Assembly (NCBI GenBank): GCA_945901195.1
Contig: CAMDKB010000259.1
Span: 1 to 6,612 of the forward strand
Source of the DNA: Rhizobium sp. Q54
GTDB lineage: Bacteria; Pseudomonadota; Alphaproteobacteria; Rhizobiales; Beijerinckiaceae
Length of the DNA: 6,612 nt
Direction of reading: 5' to 3'
Positions 1 through 6,051 of this stretch are shown here, one piece after another (within the stretch, counting starts at the first letter, position 1; each line of letters opens with the position of its first letter). The notes under the pieces are model-generated. The model worked only from the letters and a program-made list of their open reading frames with translations. It made no database searches and had not been told where the DNA came from. The translations under genes were made by a program, and so were the position numbers.

Positions 1-134
1 GCGAACGCAATCTCGTCGAGCGCTTCTTCTGCATTATCAAGCATTTTCGGGGGATCGCGACACGCTACGAGAAGACCGCGCGAAACTTCCTCGCAGGGCT
101 GCATTTGGTTTGCGCCATCGTTTGGCTTAAATGA
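1..134 (+). CDS. IS5-family (IS427-like) transposase, C-terminal end only
   Basis: This is the last 44 codons of a DDE transposase; the rest lies left of the window. The frame reads from the complete codon at 3-5 to the TGA at 132-134 and contains RNLVERFF, then KHF and IATRYEKTARNF. This is the conserved C-terminal block of IS5/IS427-group transposases. The R(3)E(6)K part of the family's Y-R-E-K signature is present: Arg codon 6-8, the third catalytic acid Glu at 18-20, and Lys at 39-41. Two positions that are usually basic in relatives as I remember them are changed here: Ile before the IK of the helix, and Gly in the HFRG stretch. Neither is a catalytic residue. The enzyme would cut and join the ends of its own element. 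Whether the full gene is intact cannot be judged. It runs toward the liv-type operon, convergent with it. Confidence 0.88.
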   Translation, partial: ERNLVERFFCIIKHFRGIATRYEKTARNFLAGLHLVCAIVWLK

Positions 135-144
135 CGACAGGCCC
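1..144 (+). mobile_element. Right end of an IS5/IS427-type insertion sequence (partial)
   Basis: The transposase stops at 134, and the element very probably ends about ten bases later, at or next to the CTAG at 144-147. Read inward from that point, the minus strand gives GGGCCTGTCGTCAT, which looks like a terminal inverted repeat overlapping the transposase stop codon, as is common in this group. IS427-type elements favour CTAG/TA targets, so the TA at 145-146 would be one copy of the target duplication. The left end and the second repeat copy are outside the window, so the exact boundary is an inference. Confidence 0.55.
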
Positions 145-364
145 TAGCAAGTCCTGACGCTGATTGCTTGAGCGGCCGTGCTTCAGAGTACGAGACCACA
201 GCGTCGTCTGCTCAAGAGGCTCGATTTTTCCATCATCAACGCACAGTCCTCCCTTGGGTTTTGCTGGTACGCATGACAACTGCACCGTCCACGCCCACGA
301 TGGATCGGGCGACGGTCTAAGAGCCGATCCAGGACGTTTTGACTTCATGATCCTTACTCAGCAT
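145..364. other. Short region without a recognisable gene, between the IS end and the operon end
   Basis: About 220 bases separate the presumed IS end from the stop codon of the last operon gene. Small open frames exist on both strands, for example minus 127-348 and plus from 164. The first runs into the IS end, the second runs antisense into livF, and neither has a recognisable motif or a good ribosome-binding site. A minus-strand stretch at about 240-315 encodes a short open piece (VGVDGAVVMRTSKTQ...) that ends in two stop codons. It could be debris of an older gene, but I do not recognise it. The only clear structure is the inverted repeat at 301-331. Confidence 0.5.
301..331. repeat. Perfect 8-bp inverted repeat downstream of livF
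   Basis: TGGATCGG at 301-308 and CCGATCCA at 324-331 are perfect inverted copies around a 15-base loop. The hairpin would form about 33 bases after the livF-like stop codon in the operon transcript. On the minus strand no T-run follows the stem, so it is not a canonical Rho-independent terminator. It could protect the mRNA 3' end or be a chance palindrome. On the plus strand a short TTTT follows a few bases later (337-340), which is too weak to call a terminator for the IS transcript. Confidence 0.35.
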
Positions 365-1060
365 TCAGACGCCGATATGCAGGCGGACGACATTTTCATC
401 CGCCTGCAGGGCCTGTGTTGTTCCACTGAAGCAGACTGCGCCCTTGTTGAGGATATAGTGCCGGTCTGCGAGCGCCATGGCGACGCGCAGGTTCTGTTCA
501 ACCATAAGAATAGAGAGCCCCTGGCTTCGTACGTCGCGCAGGATGTCGGCGATCTCTTTGACGATGAGCGGCGCCAATCCCTCGGATGGTTCGTCGAGCA
601 CCAGCAAGGCTGGATTGAGCAACAGGGCGCGGGCGATGGATAGCATCTGCTGCTCGCCGCCGGACAATTGCGAACCCCGGTTTGCCGCTCGCTCATGGAG
701 GCGCGGGAACAATTGATAGATCTGTTTGAGCGTCCAGCGTCCGCTCTCGCCGCGCCGGGCCGCGACGACAAGATTTTCCTGCACGCTCAGCGATGCAAAG
801 ATGCCGCGCTCCTGCGGCACATAGCCAAGCCCGGCGCGCGAAATCTGAAAGGGCCATTGCCCGGCAATCGAGCGACCGCGAAATTCGATGCGACCGGGCC
901 TCGGCTTGAGATAGCCCATGATGGCTAGCAATGTTGTTGTCTTGCCGGCGCCGTTGCGGCCGAGAATTGAGACTACTTCGCCTTCGCCGACATGCAGACT
1001 GACGCCTTGCAGAACGTGGCTTTGTCCATAATAGGCATGGAGATTGTCGACGCTGAGCAT
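365..1060 (-). CDS. livF: LivF-type ABC transporter ATPase (HAAT family)
   Basis: This is one of two cytoplasmic ATPases that power the HAAT (hydrophobic/branched-chain amino acid and amide) importer encoded by this operon. The 231-residue protein has a full nucleotide-binding domain: Walker A GRNGAGKT at 34-41, Q-loop VPQ with Gln83, signature LSGGEQ at 132-137, Walker B ending LLVLDEP with Asp156 and Glu157, and VEQN at 187-190. In that last motif Gln189 sits where most ABC ATPases have the switch His; this Gln is normal for LivF and separates it from LivG. Length fits LivF (about 230-240). The ATG (1060-1058) overlaps the stop of the preceding livG by one base (TGATG), so translation is probably coupled. 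A ribosome site is weak (GGGGG upstream). This is the last gene of the operon. The symbol reflects family and position; the cargo is unproven. Confidence 0.9.
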   Translation of the reverse strand: MLSVDNLHAYYGQSHVLQGVSLHVGEGEVVSILGRNGAGKTTTLLAIMGYLKPRPGRIEFRGRSIAGQWPFQISRAGLGYVPQERGIFASLSVQENLVVAARRGESGRWTLKQIYQLFPRLHERAANRGSQLSGGEQQMLSIARALLLNPALLVLDEPSEGLAPLIVKEIADILRDVRSQGLSILMVEQNLRVAMALADRHYILNKGAVCFSGTTQALQADENVVRLHIGV

Positions 1061-1803
1061 CAGATGCCGGCCCCCAGATAGACTTCGCGCACGCGTTCGT
1101 TGCCCGAGACTTCGTCGGGCGCGCCGGTCATCAGCACTTCACCATAATAGAGAACGCTGATGCGGTGCGCGATCTGAAAAACGACCTCCATGTCATGCTC
1201 GATCATTATGATCGAGAGATCGTCGGGCAGGGTGCGAATGAAGCCGATCATCTGCTGGGTTTCCGCAGGCGACAGGCCGGAGGTGGGCTCATCAAGCAAG
1301 AGGAGTTTTGGTTCGCCGGCGAGCGCGGCAGCGACTTCGATGCGACGCTGGTCGCCATAAGACAGCGAAGCAACGCGCTGGCCGGCAACGTGTTCGAGTT
1401 CTGTTCGCGCGAGAATGGCCCAGGTGCGCCTGTTGAGATCGTCATTCCCGTCAATGCGGGCGAAGAGGTTGAAGGGTTGTCCGTACCGGGACCCTATGCC
1501 GAGCCGTACGTTTTCGAATACGGACAGGCCCTGAAACAGGGTGTTTTTCTGAAAGGTCCGGCATATGCCATGTTTCAACCGGGCTTCCGGCGGGGCGTGG
1601 GTGATGTCCGTGCCATTCATGAATATGCTGCCGGAATCGGCGCGAATCTGTCCGCCGAGCTGATTGATGAGGCTGGTCTTGCCGGCTCCGTTTGGCCCGA
1701 TGATCACATGTCGCTCACCGTGCTCGATGGTCAGCGTCACGTCTCGCGTGACGGCCAGGCTGCCGTAGGCCTTGTTCAGGCGTTCGATACGCAGCAGGCT
1801 CAT
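1060..1803 (-). CDS. livG: LivG-type ABC transporter ATPase (HAAT family)
   Basis: This is the second ATPase of the importer, working as a heterodimer with the LivF-type subunit. The 247-residue protein shows Walker A GPNGAGKT at 36-43, Q-loop RTFQ with Gln85, LivG-style signature LSYGDQRR at 147-154, Walker B LLLLDEP with Asp171 and Glu172, and switch His203 in IEHDM. Its HD motif contrasts with the QN motif of the partner, the usual LivG/LivF division. An open frame extends upstream to 1872, but the start at 1803 is preferred. It forms an ATGA four-base overlap with the livM-like stop (1800-1802), has CGAGGCG about seven bases upstream, and gives the expected N-terminus MSLLRIERLNKAYG. The upstream extension runs into livM and has no homology I recognise. 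Confidence 0.91.
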   Translation of the reverse strand: MSLLRIERLNKAYGSLAVTRDVTLTIEHGERHVIIGPNGAGKTSLINQLGGQIRADSGSIFMNGTDITHAPPEARLKHGICRTFQKNTLFQGLSVFENVRLGIGSRYGQPFNLFARIDGNDDLNRRTWAILARTELEHVAGQRVASLSYGDQRRIEVAAALAGEPKLLLLDEPTSGLSPAETQQMIGFIRTLPDDLSIIMIEHDMEVVFQIAHRISVLYYGEVLMTGAPDEVSGNERVREVYLGAGI

Positions 1804-2792
1804 CGCGTCGCCTCGCCTCTGCGCAGGCGCTCCAGCAGGCCGAATATGCCGCCGCGAAAAAACATCACGCACAGCACAAAGATGATGCCGACAATGGATA
1901 GCCAGTGCGTGGTGTGCGAACTTACAAGATGCTTCATCAACAAGAATACAGTTGCGCCGATTGCCGGCCCCACAAGGGAGCGCGCGCCGCCAAGCACGAC
2001 CATCAGCAGGAATGTGCCAGACATGCCCCAGGAAAGCGCATCGGGCGACACGAAACCCTGCAACAAGGCATAAAGCGAACCGGCAACGCCGCCGAACGCG
2101 CCGGCGACGACAAAAGCGACGAATCTCAGACCGCGGGTCTCAAATCCCATGGCCCGCATGCGTGTTTCGTTTTCCCGTATTCCGACGAGCGCATGGCCGA
2201 ATTGCGAATCAGTTAATCGTCGCAGGCAGTAAAGGCAGGCCAGAAAGGATGCCAGCGTGAAGAAATACATGGCGACGGGATGGTCGAGATCCAGGCCCAG
2301 GATCGAAGGCCGCGGCAGCCCGCTCATCCCGTCTGAGCCACCAGTCAGCCACCGCCATTTGACCGCTCCGGAATAAAGCAGTTGCGCGAAGGCAAGCGTA
2401 ACCATGAGGAAGGCGACGCCACGCATCTTCACGCAGAAAAACCCGATCACCACTGCGCCGAATGCGGCGACCGCGACGCCGCCGATCAGGCTGATCCACG
2501 GATGAAGTCCCGCCTGCACGTTCAGCACCAAGGCGCCATATGCGCCCAGCCCGAAGAACGCCGCGTGGCCGAACGACACCATCCCGCCATAGCCCATCAG
2601 CAGATCCAGACTCATGGCGGCGATGGCGAAGATCAGGGTCTCGGTGATGAGGCCGGTTGCGTAATGGCTGACGGCAAAGGGCCAGACGAGCAATGCGATC
2701 AGGATTGCGTATTGCCAGCGCGAAAACAATTTGCCCAAGAGATCGTCGCTGCTCTGGGCTGCCGACGGCGGCGTTGTCTGCGAAACGCTCAT
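1800..2792 (-). CDS. livM: LivM-type permease of a HAAT ABC importer
   Basis: This is an inner-membrane subunit forming half of the transport channel. The 330-residue protein has many hydrophobic segments and the family landmarks: GYGGMVSFGHAAFFGLGAY at 67-85, a KMRGVAFLMVTLAFAQ segment near 122-137, LTGGSDGMSGLP at 149-160, and the cytoplasmic coupling loop GHALVGIRENETRMRAMGF at 199-217, which docks on an ATPase subunit. Length matches LivM (about 320-420). Translation could begin nine codons earlier at 2819. The ATG at 2792-2790 is better, because GAGGGAGC (2801-2808) lies at ribosome-binding distance and the start falls one base after the livH-like stop. Its own stop overlaps the livG-type start by four bases. 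Confidence 0.9.
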   Translation of the reverse strand: MSVSQTTPPSAAQSSDDLLGKLFSRWQYAILIALLVWPFAVSHYATGLITETLIFAIAAMSLDLLMGYGGMVSFGHAAFFGLGAYGALVLNVQAGLHPWISLIGGVAVAAFGAVVIGFFCVKMRGVAFLMVTLAFAQLLYSGAVKWRWLTGGSDGMSGLPRPSILGLDLDHPVAMYFFTLASFLACLYCLRRLTDSQFGHALVGIRENETRMRAMGFETRGLRFVAFVVAGAFGGVAGSLYALLQGFVSPDALSWGMSGTFLLMVVLGGARSLVGPAIGATVFLLMKHLVSSHTTHWLSIVGIIFVLCVMFFRGGIFGLLERLRRGEATR

Positions 2793-2793
2793 G

Positions 2794-3663
2794 TCAATGC
2801 GCTCCCTCGCTCTGGCCATAGAGGCCGCCGGGACGCAGCAACAGGATGACTATCATTGCAAGATAAGTCAGAAACATCGCCATATCAGGCAAATAGGCCT
2901 TGCCAAACGTGTCGGCCATGCCGATCACCAGTGAGCCGACCAGCGCGCCTTTCAGGCTGCCCATGCCACCGATGACAATGACGATGAAGGCGGGAATCAT
3001 GATGTCGACATCGAGGCCGGAATAGACGCCGAGAATTGGCGCGGCTATCACGCCGGCAAAGGCCGCAAGGCCGGCGCCTGCCGCGAAAGTTGTCGTCAGA
3101 AGAGCGGGCACGTTGAGGCCGATCCCCATGGCTGTGGCGCTGTCGTCGACGCCGGCGCGCACCATCGCGCCCGCCCGCGTTCGCTCAATGACGAACCACA
3201 TCAGCAAAGCCATGACGATGCCAAGGCCGAGCAGGGCCAACCGATAGAGAGGGAACAGGCCGCCTAGGAATTCGACGGAGCGTTCGAGCAAGGCAGGTTC
3301 GGGGAGATTGAGCGTGTCCTTGCCCCATCCGGTTTCAACAATGTCCGTGAAGATGAAAGAAAACCCGAATGTCAGCAGCACCGGGTCCATCTTTTCGCGT
3401 TCGTACATGCGGCGCATGAACGCGATCTCCATGACGACCGCGAGCAGGGCGACGGGCAGGGGCGTCAGAACCAACGCCCACCAGAAACTGCCGGTGATCT
3501 TGACGATGCTATAGCCGATGAACGCGCCAAGCATGAAGAAGGAGCCATGCGCAAGGTTGACGATGCCCATGAGTCCGAAGATCAGCGAAAGGCCTGCTGC
3601 AAGCAGAAACAATAGCACGCCATAGACAAACCCGTTGAGGGTTTGCATGAGGAACAGGTCCAT
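2794..3663 (-). CDS. livH: LivH-type permease of a HAAT ABC importer
   Basis: This is the second channel-forming inner-membrane subunit, a partner of the LivM-type protein. The 289-residue length is typical of LivH. Landmarks are the N-terminal membrane segment leading into GLSLIFGLMGIVNLAHGSFF at 24-43, the coupling loop RTRAGAMVRAGVDDSATAMGI at about 161-181, and GGMGSLKGA at 232-240 before the last membrane segments. The start at 3663 gives the normal short LivH N-terminus; a GGGG run (3673-3676) about nine bases upstream may serve the ribosome. It lies 32 bases after the binding-protein gene and one base before livM, in the usual K-H-M-G-F order. Confidence 0.91.
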   Translation of the reverse strand: MDLFLMQTLNGFVYGVLLFLLAAGLSLIFGLMGIVNLAHGSFFMLGAFIGYSIVKITGSFWWALVLTPLPVALLAVVMEIAFMRRMYEREKMDPVLLTFGFSFIFTDIVETGWGKDTLNLPEPALLERSVEFLGGLFPLYRLALLGLGIVMALLMWFVIERTRAGAMVRAGVDDSATAMGIGLNVPALLTTTFAAGAGLAAFAGVIAAPILGVYSGLDVDIMIPAFIVIVIGGMGSLKGALVGSLVIGMADTFGKAYLPDMAMFLTYLAMIVILLLRPGGLYGQSEGAH

Positions 3664-3695
3664 TCAATCGATCCCCACGTCGGCGGATTCAGGCC

Positions 3696-4913
3696 TCATG
3701 TCTTGTTGTTCGGATGGTCGCCGACATTCGGAACAGTCGCGATCACCTTGTTAGCAAGGGTCCCGTTTTGCTCGATGACCTCGCGGATATAGATATTGTG
3801 GATCGCCTGATGTGTCACCGGGTCAAAGCTCACCGGGCCACGCGGGGCAATTATGCTGGTGCTCTTGAGGGCGGTCGAGAAAGCGTCGCGATCCTCCAGC
3901 TTGCCAGCGATGGCGGAAAGCGCCTTGTCGATCATCATCATCGTGGCATAGCCGGTTTCGGAGAAGATGCCTGGCAATTCGTTATATTTTTTCTTGTAGG
4001 CCTCGACGAATTTCTTGTTCTCGGGCGTATCGACAAGCTCCGCATAGATGCTGGAGGAGAGGCCGCCGATTGCGCTGTCACCCTGCAGGGGGAAGACGTC
4101 GGAATCGAGCGTGGACTGGAAGCCCAGCAGCTTGATCTTGTCTTTCAATCCAAATTGCTGGAACTGCTTGACGAAGCGCGCCGCCTCGCTGCCGGCAAGA
4201 AACACATAGACGGATTGGGGATTCTGCGAGCGGATATTGGTGAGATAGGGGCTGAAATCATTGGTGCCGACAGGCGGAAAGACCGAATTGGCAATCTTGC
4301 CGCCGCCGGCGACGAAGGTGCTCTTGAAGGAATCGGCGATATCGTGGCCGGCCAGAAAGTCCGACGACACAATCGTGGTTTCTTTCACGCCGTTCTGGGT
4401 GAGCCATGTGCCCATGGGGTGCGCGACCTGCCAGTTTGTCAGCGAAGAACGGAACATGTTCGGCAGGCGCTGCTTGGTCAGCGGGGTCGAACCGGCTCCC
4501 GTGACAATCCATGGCGTACCGGCAGTCTTCATGTAGCCGACCATTGCCGCCGCGATATGGCTGCCAAGCGGACCCAGCAACATATGCACCTTGTCGCTTT
4601 CGATGAGCTTGCGCACCTTCTGTAAGCCGACCTGCGGATTGAATTCGTCGTCCTCGCGGGTAAGCTCCACCGGACGGCCGGCCAGCTTGCGGCCGTGCTC
4701 TTCGAGATAGAAATCGAACCCGCGCCAGGTGGCTTCGCCAAACAGGGCCACCGATTTGGTGAACGTATTAAGCACCGCAATCTTGATCGGGCCCGATTGT
4801 GCAAAGACGTTTGCAAACGAAGCGTCGATGGCGGCGGCGGCTGTGGCGCCGGCCAACGCCTGGATCAGCGCGCGACGCGACGGAGCGCTTTGTTTTTCCC
4901 GGAAATCAGACAT
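3696..4913 (-). CDS. livK: Periplasmic substrate-binding protein of the HAAT importer (type I fold, probable Tat leader)
   Basis: This protein captures the ligand in the periplasm and delivers it to the LivH/LivM-type channel. The 405-residue length fits the Peripla_BP_6 (LivK-like) family. After the leader come the first strand IKIAVLNTFT (43-52) and then a stretch typical of the family, with RGFDFYLEE, a DDEFNPQ segment, and KVHMLLGPLGS before the ligand cleft. The leader contains SRRALIQ at 12-18, a twin-arginine-like motif, followed by an Ala-rich hydrophobic stretch and a likely cleavage after VFA (Ala38). No lipobox Cys is seen, so a soluble periplasmic protein is predicted. The ATG follows a very strong Shine-Dalgarno sequence. 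It lies 17 bases after the monooxygenase gene. Ligand specificity cannot be read; the symbol denotes family and role only, and true leucine binding is doubtful given the neighbours. Confidence 0.87.
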   Translation of the reverse strand: MSDFREKQSAPSRRALIQALAGATAAAAIDASFANVFAQSGPIKIAVLNTFTKSVALFGEATWRGFDFYLEEHGRKLAGRPVELTREDDEFNPQVGLQKVRKLIESDKVHMLLGPLGSHIAAAMVGYMKTAGTPWIVTGAGSTPLTKQRLPNMFRSSLTNWQVAHPMGTWLTQNGVKETTIVSSDFLAGHDIADSFKSTFVAGGGKIANSVFPPVGTNDFSPYLTNIRSQNPQSVYVFLAGSEAARFVKQFQQFGLKDKIKLLGFQSTLDSDVFPLQGDSAIGGLSSSIYAELVDTPENKKFVEAYKKKYNELPGIFSETGYATMMMIDKALSAIAGKLEDRDAFSTALKSTSIIAPRGPVSFDPVTHQAIHNIYIREVIEQNGTLANKVIATVPNVGDHPNNKT

Positions 4914-4918
4914 GCTTT

Positions 4919-4925
4919 CCTCCCT
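4919..4925 (-). promoter_or_regulatory. Strong ribosome-binding site of the binding-protein gene
   Basis: The minus strand reads AGGGAGG followed by five bases (AAAGC) and the ATG at 4913, a near-ideal Shine-Dalgarno match with good spacing. It is the strongest such site in the operon. This fits the usual need for the binding protein in molar excess over the membrane and ATPase subunits, and it fixes the start codon. Confidence 0.75.
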
Positions 4926-4930
4926 TGTGT

Positions 4931-6043
4931 TCAGGCCCTGTATGGCTGGCGCAGTCCGAGCCGCTCCATGCGCGGCAGGATTTCATTTTGCAGGATGGGG
5001 AATTCATCGACATAATTCACGAGGCCGATGGCCATGCCGTCGAGGCCGGACTCGCTGAGATATTTGAAACGCTCGGCAATCTGGTCGTAACTGCCGACCA
5101 TCGGCGTCGTGCCGATGCCGGCAACCATATGCGTTGCTCGTTCTCGGATCAGTTCGGCTGGCATGGACTGGCTGCCGCCGGCAATGCGAATGCGCACGAT
5201 GTGTTCTGCAGCTTCCCAGTCGCCCTGTTCATGGACGATATAATCGTACCATTCCCTGGTTTCCTTTTCCGTCTTGCGCGTGAACAGATGGCCGCTGGCG
5301 TAGACGCCGGGATTGCGGCCGGGAGGCGCAAGTTCGCGCAGGGTGCGGGTGTCGTTCGGCAAGGCGTCGAAATCATAGATCGCCATGAACAGGCAATCGG
5401 CGTATCGCGCGGCAAATGTGCGACCGGCGGGCGATGCGCCCGCGCTCATCAGAAGGGGGCGCTGGCCGCCATAGGGTTTTGGTTTTCCCAGCACGTCCTT
5501 CAGGTCGAAGAAGCGGCCCTTGTAATCGAAGGGTTCGGCTTCCCGCCAGATCCGTTCGACAATCTCCACCCATTCCTCTGAATAGCCGTAGCGTTTGTCG
5601 TGCTCCTGCAGGGGCACGCCGAACATCGCAAATTCACCCTGGTTCCAGCCCGACACGATATTGATGCCGAAACGGCCTTTGCTGACGTGGTCTGCGGTGA
5701 CCATCTGCTTGGCGGCAAAGACCGGATTGACGAACGACACATGCAGCGTGCAGAACGCGGAAATTTCCTTTGTCGATGCGAGTAGGCCGGTCGCCCAGAC
5801 GAGCGTTTCCCAATTGGTGCCCTCGGTGTCGGTCTCGCCCTTGTAGCCGTGCCAGCGGCCGATCGGCAGGAGAAACTCAAGCCCGGCGGCTTCGGCAAGG
5901 CGGGCGGCTTTCAGATTGTTGTCCCAGGACTGATCCCAGCGTTCGGGCGCCTTGGTCATGGTCAGCCCGCCGTTGCAGTTCATGCCGAACAGGCCAAGCT
6001 TGAATCTGTTGGTGCTCTCCATGCGCGTTTGTGGTCTGGCCAT
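4931..6043 (-). CDS. LLM-class (luciferase-like) flavin-dependent monooxygenase
   Basis: This is a TIM-barrel enzyme of the bacterial luciferase superfamily, predicted to use reduced FMN and O2 to oxidise a small substrate in the cytoplasm. The 370 residues fit the family (SsuD, SfnG and RutA are about 360-380). Visible marks: first strand FKLGLFG (14-20), GRWHGYKG at 62-69, the flavin-site block KGRFGINIVSGW at 122-133 (NxVSGW is shared with SfnG- and RutA-like enzymes), EHDKRY at 147-152, KGRFFDLKDV at 175-184, SAGASPAGRTFAARYAD at 200-216, and the late GSYDQIAERF at 317-326. The ATG at 6043 lies eight bases after the upstream gene. A TTG at 6055 is also possible and would overlap the preceding stop (TTGA) and add four residues; neither has a good ribosome site. 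Alkanesulfonate-, sulfone- and pyrimidine-type activities are all conceivable. The substrate is unknown, and a partner flavin reductase is not in the window. Confidence 0.85.
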   Translation of the reverse strand: MARPQTRMESTNRFKLGLFGMNCNGGLTMTKAPERWDQSWDNNLKAARLAEAAGLEFLLPIGRWHGYKGETDTEGTNWETLVWATGLLASTKEISAFCTLHVSFVNPVFAAKQMVTADHVSKGRFGINIVSGWNQGEFAMFGVPLQEHDKRYGYSEEWVEIVERIWREAEPFDYKGRFFDLKDVLGKPKPYGGQRPLLMSAGASPAGRTFAARYADCLFMAIYDFDALPNDTRTLRELAPPGRNPGVYASGHLFTRKTEKETREWYDYIVHEQGDWEAAEHIVRIRIAGGSQSMPAELIRERATHMVAGIGTTPMVGSYDQIAERFKYLSESGLDGMAIGLVNYVDEFPILQNEILPRMERLGLRQPYRA

Positions 6044-6051
6044 CGGGTCGC

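Noticed and set aside
301..340. Rho-independent terminator for the operon
   Set aside because: The hairpin has no T-run on the operon's strand, so only an inverted repeat is reported.
164..643. Plus-strand open frame of 159 codons running from the spacer into livF
   Set aside because: More than half is antisense to livF, no ribosome-binding site is seen and no motif is recognised.
1804..1872. Upstream extension of the livG frame to an earlier ATG
   Set aside because: It would overlap livM by about 70 bases. The start at 1803 has an ATGA overlap, a ribosome site and the expected family N-terminus.
1165..2073. Long plus-strand open frame of 302 codons opposite livG and livM
   Set aside because: It lies fully antisense to two genes with complete family motifs, spans their junction, and its translation has no recognisable domain. 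It is a by-product of GC-rich codon use.
2793..2819. Earlier ATG for livM at 2819
   Set aside because: It overlaps the end of livH and has a poorer ribosome site than the ATG at 2792.
3714..4625. Long plus-strand open frame of 303 codons opposite the binding-protein gene
   Set aside because: It is antisense to a well-supported periplasmic binding protein and shows no domain motif.
365..4913. Dedicated leucine/isoleucine/valine transporter
   Set aside because: The subunits are Liv-type by family, but co-transcription with a flavin monooxygenase and a variant dehydrogenase argues for another ligand, so only family-level names are used.
4799..5581. Plus-strand open frame of 260 codons opposite the monooxygenase and the start of the binding-protein gene
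   Set aside because: It covers a gene junction on the other strand and reads as low-information sequence; the minus-strand genes explain the region.
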